Assembly: GCA_008973525.1 (NCBI GenBank)
Contig: WACJ01000120.1
Span: 372,001-436,000 of the forward strand
Length of the DNA stretch: 64,000 bases
Direction: 5' to 3'
Source: Stenopsyche tienmushanensis
Lineage: Eukaryota > Arthropoda > Insecta > Trichoptera > Stenopsychidae
The position numbers and the translations under genes are program-made. Position 1 is the first letter of the stretch. Every line of letters starts with the position of its first letter. This document shows, piece by piece, positions 48,170-60,159 of this stretch. Under the pieces are notes generated by a model. It saw only the letters and a list, made by a program, of their open reading frames with translations, ran no database searches and was not told the DNA's origin.

Positions 48170-48815
48170 CACTCAAACCTCTTTTTGTGCGGTAGATGCG
48201 TTCCGCGAAAAATCGCACAAAAAAAGCTATGACATACATAGAAAAAGTGAAGATGCGTTCCATGGATTTAAAAAACCGCATAACTTTGCAACAGCTATAT
48301 AAAATATATCCAAAATCGCACAAAAAAAGTTAATTAAAAGACAGGAAAACAATCATGCAATTAAAAATAACATTTTTGTTAACATTTAAAGGACGTCTTG
48401 CATCATTGGTAAAATTTTAAGGATGTGTGACATCTGGCATCTCAAATGCCAGACATCTACTAGAGAAATACTAATTATTTTAATTACAAACTATCATCGT
48501 TGTATGATAATTTTCGTTGCGATTTTCGATATGACTCAAAATCGCTCTCTTCTTCATATAAATCATAATTAGTAAATTCGTTACTATAGTCCCTAACTCA
48601 AAAAAAAATATCACAAAATGCAAAAAAAAACGATTCAAAAATATAAACCAAAATAAATAGCGTGGTCTTAATTCAACGATAGCAGATGCAATATGATTTA
48701 CACAATCCCAAATTTTTTTTTCTAAATTTCGGTTAGGTTAGGTTAGGTAAAATAGGTAAAATTGCTTTAAAAAAAACCGCATAATTTCGAAATCGCACAA
48801 AAAGAGTTTTGAGTA
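48170..48815 (-). mobile_element. Pogo/Tigger-like MITE, copy 2 (P1 family, about 645 bp)
   Basis: Ends CACTCAAACCTCTTTTTGTG and, read inward from the right, ACTCAAAACTCTTTTTGTGC, bounded by TA. It is inverted relative to the copy at 21,424-22,283: here GGTAGATGCGTTCCGCG lies at the left and CGCATAATTTCGAAATCGC at the right. Shared interior: TGACATCTGGCATCTC, AAACTATCATCG and TACTATAGTCCCTAACTC. It holds a short run of insect telomere-type repeats at 48,731-48,748. Confidence 0.75.
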
Positions 48816-48819
48816 TATT

Positions 48820-50370
48820 CTTATAAGTATCGTTATATTTTTTTAGTGCTTAGTTTGCCTTCATTCCTTAATCGAACAAAAATATCACAAAATGACGCAT
48901 GTTTGTAGCTTCTATTGTTAGTTTTGACATATTTTCCTGGATAGATATTTTTTACAGGAAAATAAAATTTACAATCATAACTTCAACGTCATAACAAAAT
49001 GTTTGTGTTTACCGGACCGTATTTCAACGCAAACTAACTGTGAAAGAGCTCATCGAAGAAATATTGATTAGTCGATAGCCACAATATCTGAAAAACGAAT
49101 GCAAATTTTGCATACTTCTTTTAGATGGTAATAACTAGTGATTGAACAAAGGTTATTTTTATATTCTTTGATCACAACTTATCACGAATTATCCTGATCC
49201 ATGCGAGGATACTATTTTCTAAAAGTCGTCCGAATACCATGTCTCAACGACTGAATTTTGTAAAAATTATAAATGAAAATGCTATGAAATATTGTGTAAA
49301 TATAGCTCTTTTATATGCTTTAAAGTTTTTCATTTCATTATAACCCTTTGTGTGATTCATATAGTAATTTTCTATAACAAATGGCTAAATTTAGAACGAG
49401 ATTGCTTTTAAGTTTATGGTTCTTATGGATAATTGTTGTCGTTTTAACGATTCTCATTTATAAAAGTAAAAATGCTTTTCTTTTATCTCGAAACCTTTTT
49501 TTACCATAGCTTTTAAAATACGCGATTTTAAGTTATACGAATTCTGATAAATCGCACAACAACTTCGAATCGAATATACTGACTATCTACGGTTCTTTGC
49601 TTGCCAAACAAAAATAGGAATTGGGTTGTTATGGGTGACAAAAAGTAGGCTGTATACAATAATGATACAAAAAAACAACATTGATCAACCCCCAGACAAG
49701 ACCCAGACTTTTTGCTTCAATGGGGATTGCATTAGAAAAATATAAGGTTATATGTGATGTGAAATATTAATGATATTATGAACATTCAAAATCATTCTAG
49801 TCACACAGACTATTGAATTTTTTCAACGGTAATTATGGATATTTTAACCCTAAATTTACATTTTTTTATAGCGATGACATTAGTCAATAGATGGGAGACG
49901 CTTATAGAATATTGAAGTATTTGCGAAAAAAACCAGTAATCACTTTCGCACCAACACAACAGATATAAATGATTTTAAATTTAAAGTGCCATCTCTCAAG
50001 ATCGTAACGAATTTATTTTCACGCATATTTGGGTTGAATATTGGCTGTGATTGACCTTTCAATTGTCATACTTACATCAACCATCATTATTTTTGACCTT
50101 TACCAAGATATTAAAACGAGGCCTTTATAAAAAAATCAATGATATCAAGCTTTAAATGCTAAAGTTGATGCAATGGAAGCTTATCAAACCCATCCCGTTT
50201 CAAAAACAAAATTGATGAATTTGCGATAATTCCTATGAATTCTCATTTATTTTTATTTTTATATGGAGTATGGGCAGATCATGTAGCAAAATGAATGAAT
50301 GAAAAATGTAATATCCGAATTAATATTAGACAACTGATCTGTAGATCTTAAAACTAAACAAATTATTTTT
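48820..50370. other. Intergenic, no gene recognised
   Basis: Nothing recognised. Confidence 0.5.
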
Positions 50371-50371
50371 C

Positions 50372-50495
50372 GCTAAAGATGAAGTTTCGCTTGTGTAATA
50401 TATAATAAAATAGGCAAGCTACTGGTCTAGTTGCTGTTTTATGCTACGAATAGACACACATAAAGTAAAGGCGCAGTGTGTCTATGATGTGCATT
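50372..50495 (+). repeat. R1 family copy
   Basis: GCTAAAGATGAAG, core (TTGTGTAATATATAATAAAA), AAGCTACTGGTCTAGTTGCT, TATGCTACGAATAGACACAC and GTGTCTATGATGTGCATTA; truncated before the CTCCCTC block. Confidence 0.75.
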
Positions 50496-50499
50496 AAAC

Positions 50500-51479
50500 A
50501 TTTTTATGAACCTGTAAAAAGTAGCTGAATGAAACACTTTCAAAAAAATATTTATTTTTACATAGCAAGCAATTGGCACCGCAATATACGGTTTAAACAA
50601 TTTCACTCGTCATATTGAATCGATGGTATTAATGTATTGGACTATTTATTCTACAAGATCCATTGAATCTAAAAAACGACAAACTTTGACATGATCACTA
50701 TGTTAATTTATCGAATATGAGCACATCATATGTTGAACACTGCGTTACATTACGCATTTGCTTTAGTTTGAAATGCATTTCATTTTGAGACACTCACGTT
50801 TTGATTTCAATATACACTTATTAACACTCTTATTACACATTTTTAGCTTAAAAATTGATGAAAATTTCACTTTCTCACACAATTGCACATTGTATTTGTT
50901 TTGCTATAAACACTATTTTTAACTCGAATTTCAATATAGAAGGTCGATGCGGTGTTCCATATTGATACTCCGAAAATCCAAATTAGTCTTGGGTTGACTT
51001 TGTAACAATTCTAATTTGAACTCGAACGGCTTTTTTTAAATATCTTGTATGCATTTTTTATGTTAATCATATGCAAGAGATTTTTAGCTTCGTTGGCTTG
51101 AGGGAAGCAAAAGGACATTTGTTTGCCTTCATCAGTCACTTCTTGAAACATTTTTGAGATCATACCGGATCATGTAATGTGATGTCTTCTTTTTGGTATT
51201 TGTAATATAGGATTAGAATATGAAACAAAAATCCATTTGCAGATATTTCCATAATCTTATTTATGAATCCCAGCTTACATACTTTCTTGAATGCCTGTGA
51301 CCTTTTTTTTCTTGTAGGTCCTTGTAAATTCATTTGAATATACTATGTAGCATGAGTTTATCTGAAATATAAATATTATTGAATTTCTTCATAATATACT
51401 ATGTTGTAAATTTAAAAAATATAACAAAAGGCATGAGATTATCCACTCGCGCCTTTTTTCCATTTATACGAATTATTTT
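50500..51479. other. Intergenic, no gene recognised
   Basis: Nothing recognised. Confidence 0.5.
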
Positions 51480-51602
51480 AGCTAAAAGATTAAGCAGTGT
51501 TTGTGTAATATATAATAAAAGACGCACGCTATTGATCTAGTGCTTGTTTTGTGCTACGTATACACACACTGTATAGGCAACGCAGCGCATGCGCACAGCG
51601 AA
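51480..51602 (+). repeat. R1 family copy
   Basis: AGCTAAAAGATTAAGCAGTG, core (TTGTGTAATATATAATAAAA), CGCTATTGATCTAGTGCTTG, TGCTACGTATACACACAC and GGCAACGCAGCGCATGCGCA; truncated after that. Confidence 0.75.
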
Positions 51603-52120
51603 ACTTCAGAAATGTGCATTTATTGCCTACATATATATATTAGTTATAAAATGTTATTGCATTTCGCTAATAAATATATAAAATAATATGCATGGTGCAA
51701 TACTCACTCTTTCTCTGGCTGCACGACGACCCACTCGATGGCTATTGTGGAACCACTTTAACACTAATCGTAATGGCATTTGCCATCTGTCAATTGTTTT
51801 TTTGCCCCTGAATGCAATACGTTGAATGGCGAAATGATGATGACTGATGGCCTATTCACAAGTCACCGAGCTGACCCAATAGAAGCCTTTTTTATCTATT
51901 GCATAATATATAGATGTGCATATTTGTGTGAGAGTGAGTCCGTGAGAACGGATGGTGTCGCAAGCAATCTTCAATCAAAATAATTGTTAAAAATGAATTA
52001 ATTGACATCATTTTATCTGTGTCATGCTAATTAACATCAATTGAAGCACTGCAAAAAAAAAAGATTTCGCCAACACATCAGCAATAATAAAAGGACATCG
52101 CAGCAAAATAAATGAAAGAG
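51603..52120. other. Intergenic 3' of Tweedle gene 2
   Basis: No gene recognised; a 67-codon plus-strand frame (51,780-51,983) has no supporting signal. Confidence 0.5.
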
Positions 52121-52127
52121 TAGAGGT

Positions 52128-52146
52128 TTTATTTACATTTTTTATT
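52128..52146 (-). terminator. Poly(A) signals of Tweedle gene 2
   Basis: Two minus-strand AATAAA hexamers, at 52,141-52,146 and 52,128-52,133, about 115-135 nt beyond the stop codon. Confidence 0.6.
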
Positions 52147-52261
52147 GATGCAATATATTAATAAATAACTAAATATTATGGAATAGTGTATATACATAAT
52201 GGAAGTGATATTAAAATAATTACAACTATTTTTGCCACCGTATTACTTGCTAAATAGATTC

Positions 52262-53428
52262 TCATTTATTAAAGCCGGGGGGTCCGTATTTGGGCGCTAC
52301 AGATCCCGATCCAGAAGTGCCGGATCTGACAAAACCAGCCAAGTTTACCCCACCATCGGTTCCTACCGAATCTACCCCACTTCCGATGGTAACCCCGCTG
52401 GATACTCCGAGGCCGGATATGCCGGCTGATCCGCTAACTCCTCCGATTCCTGATCCGCCTCCGATTCCTGATCCGCCGCCGATTCCTGATCCGATTCCGA
52501 TTCCTGATCCGATTCCGATTCCTGATCCGCCGCCGATGCCGATTCCTGATCCACCGCCGATTCCTGATCCGCCGCCGATTCCTGATCCGCCGCCAATTGC
52601 ACCGATTCCTCCGCCGATTCCTACTCCCCCAACAGCACCACCAGCACCAATACCAACACCGCCGCCGGAAATGGCCTGCTTCTGGGTCTTGTATTTGATG
52701 AAGTAAACCTCCGGCTTGGAAGGCTGAGTAGGAGCAGCAGATGGGATGACAACATCGGGTTGATCTTCGGGTTTCTTGACCAACACGTAAACGAGGGTCT
52801 TTTCTTCGTTTTGTGGTTGAAGCGGGATAACCGGTGCAGAATAAGCTGGTGCAGAAGGAGCCTTAATAAATATGATCTTGTAGTGCTTCGTGGCTGGAGC
52901 GACTTGCGGCGTTTGTCTGAATTTGACTTCTTCGGGTTCTTCAGGAGCCACATGGACGTATACGTGTTTGTGGACAATGGGAGCTTGACTAGCATATCCA
53001 ATGTTTTGGTTACTGTACATTTGTGCCTTGTTTATGATCGATCCAGAACCGCTGGAATAACCGGAGCCGAAGCTACCGATGGATCCTCCTGTATAACCAC
53101 TCCCCACCGATGCGAAATTGGAGCCAGACGTTGGAGCATTGTAGCTGTATTGCCCGTGGCAAACAACAACGAATGCACAGAGAACCTAAAACAACAAATT
53201 TAATTTCAGACATAATGAAACATGAATTATGCACTCTATAAGATCACAGGATTATCACTAAATTGGCACTGTATTTTTGTGACACATTTTCAAAGACGCG
53301 CAAACATTTAAAATGGGACAAAATTGCAAATTATTAAAATGGTGCAGAATCACCCCCGACACTAATATTATCTGAACCAAATCAACCCTCGAGGGCTATT
53401 TGGCTAGCCTTACCAGGATAGACTTCAT
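52262..53428 (-). CDS. Twdl: Tweedle (DUF243) cuticular protein 2, two exons
   Basis: Secreted exoskeleton protein, paralogue of the gene at 30,195-31,720. CDS is join(53,414-53,428; 52,262-53,185) on the minus strand, 312 aa. Exon 1 gives MKSIL then a GTAAGG donor. The 228 bp phase-0 intron ends GTTTTAG. Exon 2 continues VLCAFVVVCHG, completing a signal peptide likely cut before QYSYNAP. Residues 32-70 are a Gly/Ser spacer; 74-174 are the Tweedle core with HKHVYVHVAPEEPEE, KHYKIIFIKAPSAP, EEKTLVYVLVKKPEDQP and SKPEVYFIKYKTQK; about 177-290 are a Gly-Ile-Ser arm (GIGGGSGIGG); it ends KYGPPGFNK. Unlike gene 1 it lacks the long N-terminal glycine arm. The apparent internal start at 53,107 is a GTG without a signal peptide and is rejected. 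Orthology is not assignable. Confidence 0.93.
52438..52615 (-). repeat. Coding minisatellite of Tweedle gene 2 (GSGIGG arm)
   Basis: Tandem imperfect units (plus-strand CCGATTCCTGATCCGCCG and shorter variants) encode Gly-Gly-Ser-Gly-Ile-Gly repeats. Units of different length alternate, unlike the regular 12 bp array in gene 1. Confidence 0.8.
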
Positions 53429-53474
53429 TTTGGTAGTCTATTAGTTGGTAGCTTTGCAATGAGCAAAGATGAAC

Positions 53475-53508
53475 TATGACACAGAGTGCATCATTACTCT
53501 CTTATATA
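53475..53508 (-). promoter_or_regulatory. Core promoter of Tweedle gene 2 (TATA box and initiator)
   Basis: Minus strand TATATAAG (53,508-53,501) sits 31 nt upstream of the A of TCATAGTT (A at 53,477), the same spacing as in Tweedle gene 1. This predicts a 5' UTR of about 49 nt before the ATG at 53,428. Confidence 0.7.
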
Positions 53509-53509
53509 G

Positions 53510-54539
53510 TTAGTTTGGTCCCCACGCTAAGGCCTCTCGTGTTGAATAACCAATCCGTTGACCTAGCTTCATCGTCCACTTGTCCCAGGCGTAAGTGTAA
53601 TTTTAAATGGCCAAAAAAATGATTAATAAATAACAAAACACTTTATCGTGCCAAAATTCTTTGTAGTGACGGATGAAAATGCCGCCGCTAGGCGAAATCA
53701 GGCGTTGCGGCCCTGTACATAGAGATCGAACGAAATCAGCTGTTTCGCAAGTTGTACTCAAAAAATGATCTTCAAATAGGCCTTGCGATGAGTAACGAGA
53801 ATAATACCGGGTGTTTCATAACTGACCAGCCTGTGTGTGTGGAGACATCTCGGTTTTTTTAATGTTTCAAATATTTGCTTTTAGAGAATTGAGCAAAAAC
53901 TGACATTTATTAGCGAATATTATGCACGGCGTTCTATCTTTCGACTACATCGATTCTCATGCATCAATTAGAATAAATCAGCGTATTTTCTCTTATAATA
54001 TATATTTTATATAAAGGATCATTCAAATACAGCGCTTAGATATCAGCAATATATAATATTTACACGTAACGTTTTTTCAAATAACATAAACCATTTTGTT
54101 TTAGTAGAAGATAGCACAATTTTATTCATAGACAAGTATGCATTGCAACAACGCATTTACATTATTATTGAACAACAAACGAGGGATACATTATTTTCAA
54201 GCGAAATTTTATTTGGCGTTGAAACTCATTTCACAAATTTGTTGTATTTGTGATGATGAAATCTTCGTGTTTTTCGGGAAAGATGACTACACCCAATAAA
54301 AGCTACTATTTGGCACTAAGTGTCACACAACTCGAGAAAACAATACAAAAAAACATCTATGTGTCTCATTTGGATATTGTCAAGGATGTACAATTTTCAT
54401 GAAAATAACCACCCTTAAATATAAATGCATTTCAAAATTTATTTAATAGATTTTTTTAACATCCTAATGAATATAATTTTAAAATATGATCAATAATTAT
54501 TTATATAATAATATGCCAAATCTTTTATCAAAAACTATA
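53510..54539. other. Upstream region of Tweedle gene 2, intergenic
   Basis: No gene recognised. GC-richer to about 53,780, then AT-rich. Confidence 0.5.
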
Positions 54540-54690
54540 CGAACTAGAATCTAAATACTTGCGTAGATGATTTACGACTTCGGACATTTTATGGACCATT
54601 AAGTCTTTAAATATCATTTTATAGCCCTTAAAAATATAAGAATCTAAAGGGGTGACATCTGGAAAATATGGTAGGTGTGATAGTACACCT
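54540..54690 (-). pseudogene. Tc1/mariner-superfamily transposase C-terminal fragment
   Basis: The minus strand from about 54,690 is open for about 50 codons and reads GVLSHLPYFPDVTPLDSYIF, then KGYKMIFKDLMVHKMSEVVN and HLRKYLD. This follows the family pattern (LPHPPYSPDLxPLDxxLFxxxKxxLxxxxFxxxxEVxxxLxxxL) around the third catalytic residue. The rest of the transposase is not seen. An 8 bp hairpin (GTAGGTGT/ACACCTAC, 54,671-54,692) overlaps its start. Confidence 0.6.
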
Positions 54691-54699
54691 ACATTTTAT

Positions 54700-55160
54700 T
54701 ACAGGCTTTTGTTATGTGATAATTTTTCATCGATTATTGATTAAATATATATTTATAGATTAGGTTTTGATTGAATCCAATCAATTATCGACAAGAAGCT
54801 TCTACGATAATGATTTCGCCTGATTTAATTAATATAAAATTAATTATTCTGCATGCATCCTACTAAGCTCATAGAAGAACCTTTCTGAGCGTTAAACCTG
54901 ATTTAGGGATTGGAATGGATATGCCATCCAAAAATAAATTCGAATAATGACACTATAGAAAAAGTCTTTGAATGACATTAAAAAATAATGATTTTCCTCC
55001 CGGTTTTCATATATTATCAAGGCTCCTGAAAAACGTCCTGTATATTATCGTTTCATATATGCAGTAGAACGTTTATTAAATTGCATAGATCAACAAATAA
55101 TAATATATATCAACATAGCTTCCAAATTAAAATCGACACATTTGAGATTGAATGAAATTA
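54700..55160. other. Intergenic, no gene recognised
   Basis: Nothing recognised. Confidence 0.5.
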
Positions 55161-55163
55161 ATA

Positions 55164-56241
55164 TTAGGCGTATCGAAAAGTCTTTGCCGATTACAAAACC
55201 TAATTTACTTCACTATCATCTACTATTTTCTATAGGTTTTCGCATTTTTAAATTCTTCTTTTGAAAAATTCATCTAGTTTTGGGTCAAAATATGTAGAAA
55301 TATGATTTTCGACAATTAATAAGTTAAGATATGTGCCGAATATCGAAAAAGATGATGATCAATCGGAGCCAGATCTGGTGAATATGGAGGGTGTGGAGTT
55401 TCTTGACATTTTAGTTCCCTATTTTTTTCAGACGTCTTCTTCGTCTTATGGAATCGTGCAATGTTGTGTTACAGAATCACTAAATTGTTCCTGATTAATT
55501 CTCGATATTTGACTATAAATTATTTGTTCACCCTTTCTAATTGCTGAAAATACACATCTGCACTTATTGTTTCTGCAGGTTTCATAAATTTACAATGAAT
55601 AATTCATTGAATATCGCACCAAACGCACAAAATAGTTCTACGGGTCGTCAATCCAGGCTTCGGAGTCGGAAATGATTTATGTCTCAGCGAAAGCCATTGA
55701 CGTTAACGACTTATGTTCATCGTATAAACAACCCATTTATCCCCAGTCATAATTCTGTGCAAAAAAGGACGAAATTCGGAGTTTTACACGTGTTTCATCA
55801 CTCTCCTTTTTTATCATTGGATAGTTCGTGCGGCATCCAAACCCCGATGTATTTTAAATGCTGTTGTGCTGTCGACCACAGTAAATGTATCCTCTGCGAT
55901 AATTATTCGATGCTTAATCGAGGATATAGTCCATTACAGCTCTTCAACAAAATTTAAGGGTTTTCCAATTCTAGGGGCATCTTTCAATTATCGGTTATCC
56001 GATTTGAATTTTGAAAATCAAAATCGACGTGTCGTAATGATAACACTTCACCATAAATTTAATTTATAGCTTTTACGGCCTTGGTGGTGTTCAACCCCTG
56101 ATTTAGGGCTTTGACATTTTACCTTTAACAATTTTTTTCCTTATTAAAATTACTAACTTTAAAAAATAATTTATGGTGATGTCTGGACACAAACTTAGTT
56201 CAAATAGACGTCCATCAAAATCGGCAAGGAATTTACCAATA
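55164..56241 (-). mobile_element. Nearly complete but dead mariner element
   Basis: About 1.08 kb (intact mariners are about 1.3 kb). Ends: TCGAAAAGTCTTTGCCGATT at the left and GGTAAATTCCTTGCCGATTT read inward from the right. The minus strand carries, in order, a degenerate IMTGDKWVVYTM-like segment (about 55,760-55,700, first catalytic Asp region), ILCVWCDIQ (about 55,630), ISADVYFQQLERVNK (about 55,575-55,520), NIARFHKTKK (about 55,460-55,430) and PHPPYSPDLAPTDHHLFRYS (about 55,400-55,330). Stops and frame changes interrupt throughout. Sister copy of the relic at 38,907-39,700. Confidence 0.85.
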
Positions 56242-56249
56242 GATTCGAT

Positions 56250-59200
56250 TGCTGTACAGCCAATAAACTAATCAAAATATTCATGAACTAATTTATCAAA
56301 TCTTTTTAATTTCGAAGGAAAACCTTTTTACCAACCCTAAGCCTTTGGATTCCACTATTCAATTAAGATTCGATCCATATATAAGTCTGGCTCAACGGAG
56401 CGACATATCGAACAAACGAGGGTTGATGGAATTTAGCTTGTGAGAATGTGGAAATGTCAAACAAACAACCCCTCGTACCTGAACGATGATCCTTGATTAG
56501 GATGACGCTCAGGGAGATAAAGGACACTTTCGATGTTAAGTTGCCGACTCAACATTACTGATGTAAAAATAAGGCATCCACTACAGTGTTTTTCTAACAC
56601 ATTATTAAATTACTGGGAATGGTGGAAGCCTCTTGGGTAGATTCAATTAAAAAGAGCGAGGAGACATACTAAAAATAACTTTACTCCTATACCAAAATAC
56701 ATAGTGACTTTCGTGTTCATAACGACAATTTTATTATTTTTTTCGAATTGTATGTATAAACATATTGTATTTAATTACCGTTGGTATATGATTGGAATGC
56801 CTATACTACACAAAACCATTTTATTACTATTGTTGATTGACATAGTTGGCTGCTGACAGCAAGGAGGGAAATTTGTGAGTTTTTATGTTTGGTTGGTTTG
56901 GTTTTACGTTTCTATGACTAAAATGCATGTGGTATATTGTCCTTCATCTCGTAGAGAGATATAAGTTCTATCGGCATAAAATAAGCCTTGGAAATCGCTT
57001 CTCTGTGAACACCTTGTAGGTTTTGATGGCGTCAACGTGCACATCGTTAACCTTAGCCAAATACACAAATAAATTACTTTCTATCTTCACACACATCGAT
57101 TTAGATATGCTCGGTTCCCGTGGAGGATAAAGCACCTGTGACATTAAATGTCCATTGGAAATTGTTACGTCCATCCAATGAGGCAACTCGAAGAAGGCTC
57201 TTGCGCAAAACCGCACGAAAAATTGTGCAATACAAGGTGATTATGTCGGTTTTCAAAGGGGCACCAAATTACTTAATAAAGATGCCATTACATTTAATTG
57301 AAGACGAAACGGCTAATCGCCTTAGAGGTCACAGTATTCTGCACAAAAAATGCTAAATGTTTAGAAAGATCTTCTATAACAAGAGTTTTAACGCCTCGCG
57401 AAGGAATAAGGACAAACACGTGTAAGAAAATGTTTTCAGCCTTCTTGTGACTCTTCAAGCAATTCATGTAAGCTGTGGTCATTAGTTTTCTATTAACTGG
57501 ACAAGTCTGTAATAAAAAAAAATGTAATGCTGCCTCAATTATAATATCGGGTCGTACATTCAATAGGCAGCACAGATTTTTTCGCTATCGAATCGTATCG
57601 ATGGTTCAAAAATAATGAAAAAGATGATAATGATGATGATGATTTTCGGTGGATGGAAAGATCTCAGCTACGAGACCGCTAGGGAACTGGCGGAAAGAAC
57701 GCATCTTCTCGCTTCTACGCGCTTAAGGCTTTCGATCTCATAAATTACGCCTATGACATTTAGCAGAGGTTTGCATCGGGATATTTTACGTCCACGCTAA
57801 ATAATTTATTGTGATAGAAACGACATTTGCTTAATTTTTAATTTTAAACTAGCGAGTATCCGGCACGCATTGCAATACCACGCGCCCTTAGTAATCATTT
57901 GAAAAAAAAATGGAGCTCAACTGCCGTTCACTTCACCAGATCAATATGCGCCAACACGGTGCATCTGTTAAAAGCTCGCAAAACAAATTCCACACACAAA
58001 TAATAGTTAGCTTATTTAAAAACTTTCTTGGATACACGCTCAATAACTCATCAAATCTTCATCGCAATCGGATGAATAGTATAGGGATGTATCTGGAACA
58101 AACATCCTGTCCGTATGCTAACATCCATTTTTATACATATGGATATAAAAAAACTCGATGCGAATTCAATAAATTGTTGGTGGATTATCCAGTTAATTCA
58201 TATCTGCTTTAAATAAATAATATTGAACAAATTAAAAGCTTGCTATTTTCAGATATTATAGATATTTGAGTAACAAAGCAGATTATATTTCGAAATTTTG
58301 ACCGCAGCTTCAAATGGTTAATATGCAAAGAATATGATATATCAAAAATTACACAATACTTTACGAAACTTCAATGGCCGATTTACATTTTTTGGCATTT
58401 AATTTTTTTTTAAAACGCTGTAAATCGCATTCGGCAACATTTTCATTGTGCAAATTCATAAAAATGAGACTTTCACAAAAAATGGGCTTTTCGCTTAACT
58501 CATTTGGATATTCGAGCCGTAATATTACCGAAAAATAACACATTCCGAGCGGGGTGTCACTTCGTGGTGAAACAATTTTCTGTATACAACAGCAATAAAA
58601 TATTTCCAACGTGACCTTTAGATCACGCCTCATTATGAGATTTTATTGCGTTAATAAATTTAAATAAAATAATAACATATTTGGCATCTTTAAGAGGTGT
58701 TCACTCGTTTGTTGCAACAAAAAATCCTTCATCGTGTCGACACTTTACTTTCGATGTAATCGTAAACGATATCGTTTTCGCTCTTATCCAGTGTCAATCT
58801 ACAAAGCCTTTCCAACAAAGACATATTATTATGTCAGCTGAAAAAAAAAATCTCAATCTGATACAGTTGCGTTGTTTAAATCTGTGAAAAATTCCGAAAT
58901 CTAATGAGGATATGCTTACAATTAATTATGTAGACGGTCTCTTATTGTACGAGTCAAAAACGAATAGACTCTCACGCTAATTCCAACAAACAATGCATTG
59001 TGATACATTTCTTGTGATTTGTCCGTCTCTTTCGGCTCGAGATGCTTAAGAGTTGAACAAGTTATTAATGACAAAGATGAGGCAAATCATAAATGCCGTA
59101 AAACAGCGGTCCATAACCTTTTTGCGGGGCCCAAACTAATTAATTAAGTTACGTGTTGGCTTATTGTGAAATGCCTCTCAGCCACAAATTTGTTCGGGCT

Positions 59201-60155
59201 TTGATAATTCCAAGCAGAACTTTCGGCTTACAGCGTGTTATGATGTAAGAAGTAGCCGGAAACACCACTGGGCGGTCCTTCCATGATCTATGACTAAATT
59301 AATTCATTTAGATATATGAACACCAATTTCATTAATCAGAATCCAAATAGAAATTTGCAAATTATTTATTTTGCATGAAGTATTTGGAAATTTTGAGAGC
59401 TAACATTTCAACTTAGTTTTTGTCCAAATACAATGACGAAAACTTCTTTGTAAGTTATTTTTTGTAAAACTATTGTTAAACATTATTATTACACAACATT
59501 TTTTTATTGTTAAGGATAAAATTTCCAAACACAAAACTAACAAAGTCCATATCCAGCATTGCATGGTATTTTTTTAAATTTAAGTTGGAATGTAATAAAG
59601 GGCAATAGAACACTCAAATATGTTTATGGTGAAGTGATAACAGTCCGCAGATTCCAATATTGGTTCCAGAAATTTAAATCGGGGTGTAGGAGCTACATGT
59701 ACAGAATTTAATTGCATATTTAACTGGTTTCCAGAAACACCAATTAGGAATACAAAGAAAATGAAATGTCAAAAAGATAAGACATATGGATATTAATAGA
59801 TTTTAAGAACATTTGCAAATCATAAGCAAAATTATATTTAAAATGCGCCCATCCTTTTATTTGCGTGTAAGATATGATACTCGCGCAAAATCATGGGGTG
59901 AGTTTTAGGATGTAAAATTATAGCGTAAAAAAATACATGGGGTCAATACAAATTGTGAGGATAAATTCCTTAAAAAACGCCAATAAATATGTATTTATAT
60001 GCTCACGTATACAAATTATTTTTAATGGGATGACAAACAACTTTTAAGTGGTATTTTTACTGGATTTGTTGTATACGCGCAAATAAATTATTCTATTTGA
60101 AATTGTCGTAACTGTTTACATATTTAAAAATTCGGATAATAAATGTAGCAAAGTC
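56250..60155. other. Long intergenic stretch; unrecognised ORFs
   Basis: Adjacent minus-strand frames at 57,294-57,563 (89 codons) and 56,968-57,216 (82 codons) overlap a 78-codon plus frame in a moderately GC-rich patch. I recognise no family. A 100-codon plus frame (57,910-58,212) and a 90-codon minus frame (58,361-58,633) are likewise unrecognised. A short GAT-repeat tract lies at about 57,619-57,645. Confidence 0.4.
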
Positions 60156-60159
60156 GTTA

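Noticed and set aside
52290..53203. Plus-strand proline-rich ORFs (52,290-52,706; 52,760-53,203) and shifted minus frames across Tweedle gene 2
   Set aside because: Shadows of the Gly-rich coding sequence, with no independent start context or motif.
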